A stretch of 64,000 nt of DNA from Sunxiuqinia sp963677175 (GTDB lineage: Bacteria > Bacteroidota > Bacteroidia > Bacteroidales > Prolixibacteraceae). The stretch spans positions 1,054,001 to 1,118,000 of the forward strand of contig CAXXES010000006.1 in NCBI GenBank assembly GCA_963677175.2, written 5' to 3'. Positions 1-9,982 of the stretch are shown piece by piece (position 1 is the first letter of the stretch; every line of letters starts with the position of its first letter). Both the position numbers and the translations under genes were made by a program. The notes below the pieces were generated by a model. That model was not told the origin of the DNA. It made no database searches and was given only the letters and a program-made list of their open reading frames with translations.

Positions 1-593
1 AACCTGTTATCTACCTTATCTTGTAAATTGAAGGTTTTTTGAAAATATTCGTATTGAAAGGGATTCTCTCCTGTGAATTGAATATTTGTTTCATTAAATT
101 GTTCAATCATATTATTATCCAGAATAGTCCCCCCTGCCAATCGGTAGCTTTCGGCCATTTCAGGGCTTAATTTCTCAAATGTTCGGTTGCATTTTAGTTC
201 TATTTCTAAAACATGGTTCGGTTCAAGTAAAAAAGTATTTGCGCTATATGTATAAAACTTTATACAATGTCCATAGTAAAAATCATTAGTATAGTTCAGT
301 AATAGAAGTTGTTTCCTGTTCATTTCAAGATAGACTTTTTTTGAATACAATTGTATTACCCATGGAATGTCTTTATTTTCCAACTCAAAATTGAAAGTGC
401 TATCTTCTGACAATATTTGAAATTCAATATTACTTGAAAATGGAGAGTAGAAAGACATGGTTTGTAAATAAACTGTGTCTGTTGGCCAGTTAATGACTTT
501 CCCTTTTATAATCGTTTCGTTTTCCTGCGCTTTGCAAACGGATAAATACGAGAGACTAACGAATACAGCTAAAATAATTTGTTGAAGTTTCAT
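1..593 (-). CDS. Secreted hypothetical protein, C-terminus cut off by window edge
   Basis: The minus strand is open from an ATG at 593 down to base 1, about 197 codons with no stop, so the gene runs out of the window. The first ~22 residues (MKLQQIILAVFVSLSYLSVCKA) form a signal peptide with a likely cleavage after a small residue, so the product is exported. The next part, with KGKVINWPTDTVYLQT near residues 28-45, resembles the beta-rich N-terminal domain (DUF4369-like) that precedes a thioredoxin fold in many Bacteroidota TlpA-type disulfide reductases. The CxxC domain would lie outside the window, so that assignment is inference. There is no neighbour on the same strand for over 2 kb. Confidence 0.6.
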   Translation of the reverse strand, partial: MKLQQIILAVFVSLSYLSVCKAQENETIIKGKVINWPTDTVYLQTMSFYSPFSSNIEFQILSEDSTFNFELENKDIPWVIQLYSKKVYLEMNRKQLLLLNYTNDFYYGHCIKFYTYSANTFLLEPNHVLEIELKCNRTFEKLSPEMAESYRLAGGTILDNNMIEQFNETNIQFTGENPFQYEYFQKTFNLQDKVDNR

Positions 594-787
594 TTTTCAT
601 TTTTTAAAATTTAGAACGAAACTATGCTAGTTCTCGATAATCATAAAAACAATGTTACAGTTTCACTATTTATTGGGGTAATTATTCGGTTAAATGCAAA
701 ACTTGAATTATGAAAAGACTGTTTTTTTTAATTATTATTGAGACCTATTTAATTGCCATTATTTTGACTAATTATTTTTCGTAGCAC

Positions 788-853
788 TAATGTCATTCAG
801 AATTGGCTACAACGGTCACTTGGTCGAGTAGGCAAAGGGAGTTTCACCCTAAG
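788..853 (-). other. Probable group II intron 3'-end remnant
   Basis: Read on the minus strand this stretch carries GGGTGAAACTCCC followed by GCCTACTCGACC. I recognise this as the segment between domain V and the 3' end of many bacterial group II introns. The complementary half of the GAGTAGG/CCTACTC stem lies across the IS at 2623-2629, so the IS4-type element at 854-2620 sits inside the remnant. The conserved domain V hairpin is not visible, so part was probably lost. Assigned from memory of intron ends; not searched. Confidence 0.4.
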
Positions 854-2620
854 CCTCAAATGTCGTTAAGTTAAGAAAATAATGTTCGTAACTTTCAATT
901 ATCCAGCTCAATATAACTTTTTTATCTTCTATTAAAGTGCTATATTTAAGGTAGTTATTAATATAAAATCATAGAATAATGAACAGAAAAAACATCAAAA
1001 AAGTTTCGGAGTTGGCATCGGATTTGAACTAAAAACCATGCCAAACTTATTAAAACGCTGAAAGAAAAGTTATTTTCCCAAGATTTTTTAGAACGTCACA
1101 GGTCTGACACAAAAGCTTTTATCCGACAGCGGAGTTTAAGTTTTGTCGGTGTTTTCCTGTTCTTGTCTAACCTTCTGAAATCTTCCCTACAAACAGAGTT
1201 GGATAATTTCTTCAAAATACTTCACCATAAAGAATTGCCGTCCAACGAAGTTACCAAAAGTGCTTTTAGCCAGGCACGGAAAAAGTTGGGCTATCAGGCA
1301 TTCGAAGAGTTGAACCACGACCAGGTTGAGTTTTTTTACTCTAATTTTGAGTATGAAAAATGGCACGGTTACAGGTTGATAGCCATCGATGGTTCTACCT
1401 GTCGTTTGCCCATGAGTGAAAAGATTATTGATGGATTTGGGGTGGCCGACACATCTGAAACCGGAACACCAATAATATTGGCAAAACTGTCGCAAGCTTA
1501 CGATATGCTGAATCATATTGTGGTTGATGCATGCCTTGACAATTACCGCACAGGAGAACATGAACTGGCAGAGCAGCACATTGGGCACCTGCAAAAGGGA
1601 GATTTACTCCTCTTTGACAGGAACTATGCTTCGTTTTGGATGTTTGCATTGTTGCTTTCAAAAGGGATGCATTTTTGTGCACGTTTAAAAGTCGGTTCAT
1701 GGAAGCTGGCCAGGGAACTGGCCGCATCGGGTAAAAAAGAAATGATAGCAGAAATTTATGCAAGCAAAGCCAGTAACCAAAAATGTAAAAAACTTGGACT
1801 GGGGAGTAAGTCATTGAAACTACGCTTTGTTTGTATCGAACTTGATACAGGGGAAAAAGAAGTACTGGTAACCAACCTTTTGGATGAAATAGAATATGAA
1901 AAGTTTGAAAACCTGTATCACCAGCGTTGGTTTGTTGAAGAATCGTACAAACACCTAAAATCCAGGGCACAAATTGAAACCTTTACAGGGAAAAGCCCTT
2001 TGGCTGTAAAACAGGATTTCCATGCCAAGATATTTACCGGGAACCTTACTGCAATACTTGCTTTTCCTGCCCATGCGAAAATAAAAAAGCAGACAAAAGG
2101 GCGCAAAGCCACATACCAACTAAACTTTACCCAGGCATTGAGCAAAATGAAAGACTCGGTAATATTGCTAATGGTTCGTCCAGCAAGTAAGGTAAAAGAA
2201 TATCTCTTTCTGCTACTTGAACTATTCTGTGCAAATATTGAAATAATAAGGCCAAACCGAAAAATCCCACATAACTTTAGGAAGAGCAAGCGCATATATC
2301 CTACTGCATATAAAAACCCAAGATAGAAAATTACACATAACAGGAAGAGTGGTAATTGGGAAATACGTTTTGTCCCGACTGGGGTAACTATGCCCTGTTG
2401 TAATGAAGTGTGAAATCCAATAACACAAACGTAATCAATTGCTTAAAAATCAAATTGTGCGTAGGTTGAAGTTTCAAAAATATCAATGGATTTTTCAATC
2501 GTAATTTACATGGCAATACAGCAATAAAAAACGCTGGAAAACTTAACAAAAAATCATGGGCATCAACATACTTGAACATGAAATGAGATATCTGATGGCT
2601 TAACTTAACGACATTTGGAG
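854..2620. mobile_element. IS4-type insertion sequence with ~20-bp terminal inverted repeats
   Basis: Left end 854-875 (…CAAATGTCGTTAAGTTAAG) and right end 2599-2620 (CTTAACTTAACGACATTTG…) are inverted repeats matching at about 20 of 22 positions. They bracket one DDE transposase reading frame plus 270 bp of non-coding DNA. No clear target duplication is seen: the flanking bases are AAG on the left and CCC on the right. The element separates two halves of a stem (GAGTAGG at 826 and CCTACTC at 2623), which shows it inserted into an older structured sequence. Confidence 0.75.
979..2326 (+). pseudogene. IS4 family DDE transposase, N-terminal frameshift
   Basis: The long frame (to TAA at 2326) contains an IS4-type DDE domain: first Asp in LIAIDGSTCRLP, second Asp in LLLFDRNYASF, and the YREK signature in YHQRWFVEESYKHLK. 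The open part starts without an ATG (TTG at 1163). Sequence continuing in the same frame upstream to about 1028 (…KTLKEKLFSQDFLERHR) still looks like the family N-terminus. An ATG at 979 in another frame gives MNRKNIKKVSELASDLN and then a stop at 1030, matching the usual first residues of this family. A one-base indel around 1020-1030 therefore split the gene. It is probably inactive unless frameshifting restores it. Confidence 0.75.
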
Positions 2621-3173
2621 CCCCTACTCTCCACCCATTCAACCGCCCCCATATGCCAGCCAACCACCGTTTCCATTTATTGTGGCACAATGACACCGAA
2701 ACACCAAACAGGCACAACTTCAACCGTTTTATCTGGCGTCATTCCGGCGCCCGTCAAAAAGGCCGGGCAGGCCCGGTAGCTGTTGGCTGGAAGGCATGTA
2801 GTGATCGGATGACTTCGAGTCATTCGATCACTACATGCTCATCTGACCCACCCGATTCCGGCTAGCCGGAACCTCCCTCTCCCGACGCGAGTTCGGGACA
2901 AGCTCTTTTCGAAAGGGAGCGAAGGGTGCAACTAAAAAGCATATTACAACCAAGAACTTTGCATTTGCAAGATGGGCGGATGGACAGGATTATTGACGTA
3001 CGAACGAAATTACCGGGGCGGATGAATTCTCCAGGAAACCAAGGCTTTATCCTATACTGATCCTTCACTCAACCTACACTCATCCTTCACTCAAACTGCT
3101 TTCGACGGATCCTGAGGAGCAGGGTTTGATCATGCCGGTCCGTTCATCGTTTATTATTTACTGGTGGCCGTTT
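2621..3173. other. Intergenic region with a long hairpin; no gene recognised
   Basis: The first ~30 bases continue the group II intron remnant. The rest is GC-rich compared with its surroundings. It contains the 45-nt hairpin listed separately and short direct repeats (ATCCTTCACTCAA near 3060 and 3085). All reading frames here look like non-coding filler. Confidence 0.5.
2794..2838. repeat. 45-nt near-perfect hairpin
   Basis: Arms of 20 nt (GCATGTAGTGATCG… and …CGATCACTACATGC) pair throughout with one G·U position around a 5-nt loop TTCGA. No T-run follows on either strand, so it is not an ordinary rho-independent terminator. It may be a MITE-like or REP-like element. Confidence 0.7.
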
Positions 3174-3860
3174 TTACTCTAATTCTATGTCGGCCATATC
3201 ATTTCTGATTTTTTCTATCAAATGTGTATTGAAATCTTTCAACTTTTCATTGGTATTCCAGTATGCACACCAACAATTTGCATCAGCCTTAAAATCTTCT
3301 TTGTATTCTTTATAAAAGTTTCCAAAATCCTTTACTAAAGCTCCATCTTTCTTATAAAGTTTCAAATCGGAAATATCAATAATAATCTTTCCAAGTGTTT
3401 TAATCCCTGCTGTCGCCAAGGCTCCAATAAGTCCAAACGATGCACCGATTGCTGCTCCGTTGGAAAATTCTTGTTCACAATAAAAACTGTTTAATGTCCC
3501 TGTCAAGTAATAGTTGCTATATTGACTCTGATCGTAATATGACATACTAAACAACCTGGCTTTATTAAAATGGTCAGCCATAATTTTTGAAATTTGATTT
3601 ACGACCGGATCTTTTTTATAATGTTTCTCTGAATTGATGCAAGTCCGTTTGTCATCAAGCTTCATTTGCCTAGGATTTTCGAATAAAATAGCGTTTTCCT
3701 CAATGTTGGCCCTGTTATCTTCAAGTATCCTAACTTCAACCATTACTGGGATTGGCTCAATAGTTGGCAGAGCAGATAAATCGTCTGTTTTATAAGCAAT
3801 TTTTTGGCTCATTGTACATCCAAGCAAAAAAAACGGTGCTAATAATAAAAATTTTCTCAT
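3174..3860 (-). CDS. Putative lipoprotein, unknown function
   Basis: 228 residues. The start MRKFLLLAPFFLLGCTMSQ has a classic lipobox ending in Cys15, so it should be processed by signal peptidase II and anchored in the envelope. Beyond this I recognise no family. The middle contains a glycine/alanine-rich stretch (GAAIGASFGLIGALATAGI, about residues 128-147) that could be a membrane-active or loop segment. The acidic C-terminus ends DMADIELE. It lies 26 bp downstream of the 255-residue secreted protein on the same strand, so the two are probably one operon with an envelope role. Confidence 0.8.
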   Translation of the reverse strand: MRKFLLLAPFFLLGCTMSQKIAYKTDDLSALPTIEPIPVMVEVRILEDNRANIEENAILFENPRQMKLDDKRTCINSEKHYKKDPVVNQISKIMADHFNKARLFSMSYYDQSQYSNYYLTGTLNSFYCEQEFSNGAAIGASFGLIGALATAGIKTLGKIIIDISDLKLYKKDGALVKDFGNFYKEYKEDFKADANCWCAYWNTNEKLKDFNTHLIEKIRNDMADIELE

Positions 3861-3886
3861 TGTATTTTTATTTAAGTTGTTAATAT

Positions 3887-4654
3887 TTAGAATTTTATTC
3901 CTAATTCGAGTTTTAACCCAAGATCGTTTTTGTAAACTTCTGAACTAAGCAACTTTTCATAAACACTTATGCCTAGTGTCAATCCAACTTTTGACCTGGG
4001 AATGAAATAGATTCCTTGCGATGGTGAAACCCCAAAAAAAGTATTAGAGCTTTCATTCCCGTGAAAATCCATAAGATCTTCTTCTCCAAATACTATGTTT
4101 ACACCAAGATTTAGATAAAAATTGTCGTTGAGACGGTAGAACGGGGCAACTCCTGCCAAGAAATAGCCCATATTAGCTGATTGATAATCAAATTGAGAGA
4201 AATAATCTGTAGATATTTCAAATCTTTCAACACCAAATATTACTGGAACAGTCCATTTGGATGTATTCCTGAAATTATAACCATAATATTGAACAGACCA
4301 TCCATTTGCATGCAATCCGTACCTTTGTGAAAAAGTGATCAGATTAATCCAGATGTTGGTTTCTTTTACATATTTTGCCGTATCAATTACTACTGTATTA
4401 TCTTGAATCAAGGCTCCATCAATTGGTTTGTCTTGTCCATTGTCAATTTCATTTATTTTGTAGCTGTGAATGTCATTTATTGCAACATAACTTGACAACT
4501 TCCTTTCCCCTTTAAAAAAATCATAATAGACTATGATACTGTCAACCTTCGTAATTTTGCAATCTATTTGTTCTCCATTTCTAAGGGTAATCAAATCCTG
4601 TGAATAACTTACGAATGGGATGAATAACAATAGTGCCAAAACGAGATTTCTCAT
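3887..4654 (-). CDS. Secreted hypothetical protein, possible outer-membrane beta-barrel
   Basis: 255 residues starting with a signal peptide (MRNLVLALLLFIPFVSYSQ). The N-terminal third (DLITLRNGEQIDCKITKVDSI) resembles the short domain found at the front of many Bacteroidota envelope proteins that begin 'D.I.L.NG..I.gkV'. The C-terminal two thirds alternate aromatic and polar residues and end in a strand finishing with Phe (LGLKLELGIKF), as in outer-membrane barrels. It is first or second in a minus-strand operon: its ATG overlaps the stop of a small upstream frame (ATGA) and the lipoprotein gene follows after 26 bp. Function unknown. Confidence 0.8.
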   Translation of the reverse strand: MRNLVLALLLFIPFVSYSQDLITLRNGEQIDCKITKVDSIIVYYDFFKGERKLSSYVAINDIHSYKINEIDNGQDKPIDGALIQDNTVVIDTAKYVKETNIWINLITFSQRYGLHANGWSVQYYGYNFRNTSKWTVPVIFGVERFEISTDYFSQFDYQSANMGYFLAGVAPFYRLNDNFYLNLGVNIVFGEEDLMDFHGNESSNTFFGVSPSQGIYFIPRSKVGLTLGISVYEKLLSSEVYKNDLGLKLELGIKF

Positions 4655-4797
4655 AACCTACTATTGATCAGTTCATTATTTGCAATGATGTTATTCCCAA
4701 TTGCCAATTTGACCATGTATCCACCAAATGAGTTTTCCGGTGAAAGGGCAATCTTTGTGCTGTCTATTTCAGGAGGATATTTAGATGTCGTTTTCAT
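4651..4797 (-). CDS. Small ORF (48 aa), translationally coupled to the next gene
   Basis: From an ATG at 4797 the frame encodes 48 residues (starts MKTTSKYPPEIDS, ends ELINSRL) and stops in TTATGAG, so its TGA overlaps the ATG of the 255-residue gene by four bases. That overlap is the main reason to take it seriously. The protein matches nothing I know and has no signal peptide or membrane segment. It could be the tail of a lost gene rather than a complete one. Confidence 0.35.
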   Translation of the reverse strand: MKTTSKYPPEIDSTKIALSPENSFGGYMVKLAIGNNIIANNELINSRL

Positions 4798-5272
4798 TGT
4801 CAGTTAATCATTTGGTGCCAGAAAATTACAATAATTATAAATAGAAAATCATGAGTAGAAAAAAATGTTGATAATTTTTTTTTGGTTTGAGGCAGAACTT
4901 ACCACGTCGGGGGGGCGCCAATAAACATCTCATTTTTCCTAACATGGAGACTCTCCACTTTTAGGCTTTCGAATGGCCCCATACTTGGATGGTAAACCAC
5001 TAGCTGTGGGTAGGTCTGGATGGGCAAGTGCAAGCTGTTAATCTGAGAGAACTTCTGAACGAGCTGAAAAATTCAAAATAATCTTCGGAATTCGTTTTGA
5101 AATCAGTTTTATTAAATTCATTTACAATCGGTTGTTCTAAAGTCAAAATGTGTGAATAATGTAACTCTTATACAGAATTATATAATGCTTTATTATCTAA
5201 AAAGCTTGAAATTTAAAGGTTAATGTAATACCCGGTGGTTGACTAAAAGTTCACATTCTAAAATATAGTACT
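4798..5272. other. Intergenic region, no feature recognised
   Basis: AT-rich upstream region of the histidine kinase operon on the right, with a short GC-rich patch near 4905-4990. I see no convincing promoter of the Bacteroidota TTTG/TAnnTTTG type and no structured RNA. Confidence 0.5.
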
Positions 5273-7948
5273 ATGCCTCAAGAAATTAACAATCAAAATC
5301 CAGAAAAAAAAGAATCAACATCTTCTTTAGAGAAAGCTTTAATTGCTTCTGAAATTCGTTACCGGCGCCTTTTTGAATCGGCCAAAGACGGAATTCTTAT
5401 TCTTGATGTTGAATCAGGAAAAATAATTGATGTGAACCCGTTTTTAATGGAGTTACTGGGCTATTCGAAAGAAAATTTTATCGAAAAGACAATCTGGGAA
5501 ATAGGATCCTTTAAGGATATCATCAACAATAAAGACAAATTACTGGAATTGCAGCAAAACAAATACGTAAGATATGAGAATCTGCCGCTTGAAACCGCTG
5601 AAGGACGTAAAATCAATGTTGAGTTTGTTAGCAATGTGTATTTGGAAAACAAACATGAAGTAATCCAGTGCAATATTCGCGATATTACAGAACGCAAGCG
5701 GACAGAAGAAGTATTGCGTCAAAAGACAGTACTCCTTGAAGCCCAGCTTAATTCTTCCATCGACGGCATTATTATAGTTGATAATCAGGGGAAAAAAATT
5801 CTCCAGAACCAGCGGACAATTGACCTCTGGAAAATTCCTCAACATATTGCTGATAATGAAGACGACCGCATTCAGGTTCAATATGTTAAGAATATGACAA
5901 AAAATCCAGAGATGCTTGTCAGGAAGGTTACCGATCTTTATGAACATCCGGATATTTCAAGCTTTGATGATGTAGAATTGTTGGACGGAACTGTACTTGA
6001 AAGATGTTCATCTCCTGTTATTGATAAACACGGTAAAAACTATGGAAGAATCTGGGTATTCCGCGACATTACCGAACGCAAGCGTACAGAGGAATCCCTA
6101 AAACTTTTTCGGACGCTTCTTGATAAGTCAAATGATGCCATCCTGATTATTGATATGGCAACAGGCCAGTTTTCAGATGTTAATGAAAAAGCATGTACCG
6201 ACCTTGGATATAACAGGAGCGAGCTTTTGGATATGAAAGTATTTGATATTGATCCTAACCAAACGCCGGAAGGCTTTCAATTACATATAAAAGAATCTCA
6301 GCAATCAAATCCAACTATTTTTGAATCGCTGCACCGACGCAAAGATGGCTCTACTTTTCCAGTTGAGATAAATGTGGCTATAGTAAAACTGGAAAAAATG
6401 TATAGCATCGCCATTATTAGGGATATAACAGAAAAAAAACGCATAGAAAACAAATTAAAGAAAAGTGAAGAAAAGTACAGAAAACTGATCGATAATATGA
6501 ATGATGGAATCTTCATTTCAGATGAAAAAGGGATCATTCAATTTGCCAACATGGCATTGGCACGCATTCATGGTTATGATAGTCCTGATAAATTATTGAA
6601 CAAAGGATTTATGGAATTTGTCGAACCATCGGCCAGAAAAGAAATATTGGAAAACTTTAAAAACGAGATGCAAGGGGAACTTACCGATGAGATTGAAGTG
6701 CCTATTGTTAGTCCTGATGGTTCAGTTGTATATGTTCTTGTTAAGTCAACTGTTGTTCGTGATGGCCAACGAATTATTGGTACGAGTGGAATTGTGCGGG
6801 ATATAACCGGGCATAAAAAAGCCGAAGAGGCGTTGAAAGATAGCGAAGAACAATACCGGTCTGTTGCAGAATCGGCTAATGATGCCATTATTACCGTGAA
6901 CAATAAAGAAATAATAAAAAGTTGGAACCATGGCGCTGAAAAAATATTCGGTTATATGGAAAAAGAAGTAATCGGGAAAAACCTGGATATGATAATTCCA
7001 CAGGATTATCGTGAAAGTCAAAATAAAGGAATAAAACAAATAGAGCCGGTCGATAGGCGTAATATTATCGGCAATACAGTAGAACTGAGAGGACTGCACA
7101 AAAGCGGAAAAGAATTTCCATTGGAGTTGTCTTTGGCAGAATGGGAAACACAAAAAGGGAAATTTTTTACCGGTATCATTCGCGATATTTCAGAACGAAA
7201 ACTTGCAGAAGAAGAAATAAAAAAGAAGAATGAACAACTAATAAAGCTAAACATGGAAAAAGATAAATTTTTTTCCATAATAGCTCACGATCTACGAAAC
7301 CCTTTTAATGGGTTCTTAAATCTGACAGAACTAATGTCCGATAGCACCGAAGTATTTTCCAGGGATGAATTAATTGAATATAGTAAATCGTTAAACGAAT
7401 CAGCCCGTAGTCTATATAAGCTATTGGAAAACTTACTGGAATGGGCGCAAGTTCAAAAGGGGGCTATCGACTTTACACCAAAAGATTCTGATTTATCAAA
7501 GATGGTTGCACAAAGTTTAGAAACTATTTTCCAACGGGCATTACAAAAAAGGATATCAATTTTTAATGAAATTGTTCATGCGCAAAAGGTGTATGCCGAT
7601 GAAAAAATGATAAGCACTGTACTCAGGAACCTCTTGTCAAACGCGGTTAAATTCACAAGGAAGGACGGGAAGACTATTATTAAATCCAAATGGCTCGATA
7701 ATGACACGATTGAAGTATCGGTTGAGGATAATGGCGTAGGAATATCTGAAAAAGATATTAACAGACTTTTTAAAATAGAAGAAAAAGTAAGTACACAAGG
7801 AACCGACGGTGAATCAAGTACGGGGTTAGGTTTATTGCTTTGTAAAGAATTTATTGAAATAAATGGCGGCAAAATATGGGTTGAAAGTGAATTGGGGAAA
7901 GGGTCAACATTTAAATTCACATTACATAAATCAAATTTGAAATCATAG
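5273..7948 (+). CDS. Multi-PAS sensor histidine kinase
   Basis: 891 residues with no signal peptide or membrane span, so a cytoplasmic sensor. Five consecutive PAS/PAC units occupy roughly residues 24-145, 148-270, 273-393, 395-518 and 520-645. Each ends in the PAC motif 'RDITERK' or a close variant. The HisKA dimerisation helix follows with phospho-acceptor His672 in SIIAHDLRNPF. The HATPase domain has the N box (NLLSNAVKFT), G1 (DNGVGIS) and G2 (TGLGLLLCKEF). There is no receiver domain. It is the first gene of a pair, and the next kinase begins 21 bp downstream. The signals bound by the PAS domains cannot be told from sequence. Confidence 0.92.
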   Translation: MPQEINNQNPEKKESTSSLEKALIASEIRYRRLFESAKDGILILDVESGKIIDVNPFLMELLGYSKENFIEKTIWEIGSFKDIINNKDKLLELQQNKYVRYENLPLETAEGRKINVEFVSNVYLENKHEVIQCNIRDITERKRTEEVLRQKTVLLEAQLNSSIDGIIIVDNQGKKILQNQRTIDLWKIPQHIADNEDDRIQVQYVKNMTKNPEMLVRKVTDLYEHPDISSFDDVELLDGTVLERCSSPVIDKHGKNYGRIWVFRDITERKRTEESLKLFRTLLDKSNDAILIIDMATGQFSDVNEKACTDLGYNRSELLDMKVFDIDPNQTPEGFQLHIKESQQSNPTIFESLHRRKDGSTFPVEINVAIVKLEKMYSIAIIRDITEKKRIENKLKKSEEKYRKLIDNMNDGIFISDEKGIIQFANMALARIHGYDSPDKLLNKGFMEFVEPSARKEILENFKNEMQGELTDEIEVPIVSPDGSVVYVLVKSTVVRDGQRIIGTSGIVRDITGHKKAEEALKDSEEQYRSVAESANDAIITVNNKEIIKSWNHGAEKIFGYMEKEVIGKNLDMIIPQDYRESQNKGIKQIEPVDRRNIIGNTVELRGLHKSGKEFPLELSLAEWETQKGKFFTGIIRDISERKLAEEEIKKKNEQLIKLNMEKDKFFSIIAHDLRNPFNGFLNLTELMSDSTEVFSRDELIEYSKSLNESARSLYKLLENLLEWAQVQKGAIDFTPKDSDLSKMVAQSLETIFQRALQKRISIFNEIVHAQKVYADEKMISTVLRNLLSNAVKFTRKDGKTIIKSKWLDNDTIEVSVEDNGVGISEKDINRLFKIEEKVSTQGTDGESSTGLGLLLCKEFIEINGGKIWVESELGKGSTFKFTLHKSNLKS

Positions 7949-7969
7949 TGATTAACCTTCAGGAAAAAG

Positions 7970-9982
7970 ATGAGGAAAATGAAAAACATAAACACAGCCA
8001 AAAGCCCCCCACCTTCAAAAATAGATTTGAAACCTGCGGATGAAGTTGATGAGTTTGCTGAAAACATAATCAATACAATAAGGGAACCTTTGCTTGTGCT
8101 TGATGATGAACTAAGAGTAATTAAAGCGAGCCGTTCGTTCTATAATTTCTTTAAAGTAAAACCGGAGAATACAATTGAAAGACTAATTTATGAACTGGGA
8201 AACCACCAATGGGACATCCCGAAACTGAGAGAACTGCTCGAAAACATCCTCCCCGAAAAAACAACTTTCGACAATTATGAAGTAGAACACAATTTTTCTT
8301 CAATCGGCAAACGCATTATGCTTTTGAATGCCCGACAAATTAAAAGAGGATTGGGAAAAGAGAGAATAATCCTTCTTGCCATTGAAGATGTCACGGAACG
8401 AAAACGCGAGGAACGATCGTTAAGTGAAAAGAGCCGCCTGAACACCGAATATCTTAACATCCTGTTGAATCATGCTCATGCGCCAATTATTACCTGGGAT
8501 TCTTCATTGCGTATTAAACGTTTTAATCCTGAATTCGAAAAACTCAGCGGTTATAACAAGTCTGAAGTACAGGATAAAAAGATTGAAATACTTTTTCCCA
8601 AAAATGAAGTTGATACTATGCTTGAGCTAATAAAAAACAATATCAACGATGAAAACTCTGAAGTAATAGAAGTAAACATTTTAACAAAAGATAAAGAGAT
8701 TAAGACGGTACTATGGAATTCGGCAAATATTTCTGATGAGGAAGGTAAAAATACGGTTGCAACTATCGCACAGGATATAACCGAACGTAAGCATGATGAA
8801 CATGAACTGATAAACGCCAAAAACAAAGCTGAAGAAAGTGACCGGTTAAAATCCGCCTTCCTGGCCAATATGAGCCATGAGATTCGTACGCCGATGAATG
8901 GTATTCTGGGTTTTACAGAATTATTAAAAGAACCGATGCTGTCGGGTGAGCAGCAGCAGGAATACATTGATATTATCCAGAAAAGCGGCAACCGTATGCT
9001 CAATATCATCAACGACATCATTAGCATCTCAAGAATAGAATCAGATCAGATAAAAATCACTATCTCAGATTCAAATATTAACGAACAACTTGGGTATATA
9101 TACATGTTCTTCAAACCCGAAGCTGAGCAAAAACAATTACATCTTTCATTCAGAAGTTCATTAGCAGGAAATGAATCTATCGTAAAAACAGACAAGGGAA
9201 AAGTCTATGCTGTGCTCACTAACCTGGTAAAAAATGCCCTGAAATTTACACAAAAAGGATCTATTGAATTGGGTTGTGATAAAAAGGGTGAATTCCTTGA
9301 ATTTTATATCAAGGACTCAGGAAAAGGTGTCCGAAAAGACCAACAGGAAATAATCTTTGAACGGTTCAGGCAAGACAGCGAATCACTAACTCGGAATTAC
9401 GAGGGTGCGGGATTGGGATTGGCAATTTCCAAAACCTATGTAGAAATGCTGGGCGGAGAAATCAGGGTGGAAAGCAATTCCGATTTGAATCCCACAAACG
9501 GCGACCCGGGAAAAACAGGTTCCACTTTCTTTTTTACCATTCCAATTAATCACGGGCAGGAAGCGAAAATCGCTCCTGAAATCACACTAACTGATGATGC
9601 AACAAAAATTCACGTCATGAAATTAAAAATTTTGGTCGCCGAAGACGATGATATTTCCGGAAAACTAATTACAAACATTATTGATAAATTTGCAGATAAA
9701 CCTATAAAAGTAACAACCGGAATTGAAGCTGTTAATGCCTGCCGCAACAATCCAGACATCGATTTAGTCCTGATGGATATAAAAATGCCAGATATGGACG
9801 GCTATGAAGCCATCCGACAGATTCGCGGATTTAACAAAGACGTGGTTATTATTGCGCAAACAGCCTATGCTTTTTCTGGTGACAAAAAGAAAGCAATAGC
9901 AGCAGGATGCAACAGTTGTATTACAAAACCTATTAATATGACCTTACTCTATGAGCTAATCCGGAAGCATTTTTATAAGTAG
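7970..9982 (+). CDS. Hybrid PAS histidine kinase with C-terminal receiver
   Basis: 670 residues, soluble. Two PAS/PAC units (about 25-148 and 150-275) precede HisKA with His303 in the strong LANMSHEIRTPMNGILGF motif. The HATPase domain shows NLVKNALKFT, DSGKGV and GAGLGLAIS. A receiver domain (about 552-670) follows, with acidic patch AEDDD, phospho-acceptor Asp603 in VLMDIKMPDMDG and the conserved Lys in ITKPI. The chosen ATG follows AGGAAAAAG; an alternative ATG lies nine bases later. It is co-transcribed with the upstream kinase and could phosphorylate its own receiver. No DNA-binding output regulator is nearby, so the downstream partner is unknown. Confidence 0.92.
   Translation: MRKMKNINTAKSPPPSKIDLKPADEVDEFAENIINTIREPLLVLDDELRVIKASRSFYNFFKVKPENTIERLIYELGNHQWDIPKLRELLENILPEKTTFDNYEVEHNFSSIGKRIMLLNARQIKRGLGKERIILLAIEDVTERKREERSLSEKSRLNTEYLNILLNHAHAPIITWDSSLRIKRFNPEFEKLSGYNKSEVQDKKIEILFPKNEVDTMLELIKNNINDENSEVIEVNILTKDKEIKTVLWNSANISDEEGKNTVATIAQDITERKHDEHELINAKNKAEESDRLKSAFLANMSHEIRTPMNGILGFTELLKEPMLSGEQQQEYIDIIQKSGNRMLNIINDIISISRIESDQIKITISDSNINEQLGYIYMFFKPEAEQKQLHLSFRSSLAGNESIVKTDKGKVYAVLTNLVKNALKFTQKGSIELGCDKKGEFLEFYIKDSGKGVRKDQQEIIFERFRQDSESLTRNYEGAGLGLAISKTYVEMLGGEIRVESNSDLNPTNGDPGKTGSTFFFTIPINHGQEAKIAPEITLTDDATKIHVMKLKILVAEDDDISGKLITNIIDKFADKPIKVTTGIEAVNACRNNPDIDLVLMDIKMPDMDGYEAIRQIRGFNKDVVIIAQTAYAFSGDKKKAIAAGCNSCITKPINMTLLYELIRKHFYK

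Noticed and set aside
2862..3068. 68-residue minus-strand frame
   Set aside because: Composition is typical of non-coding GC-rich spacer; no start context and no family.
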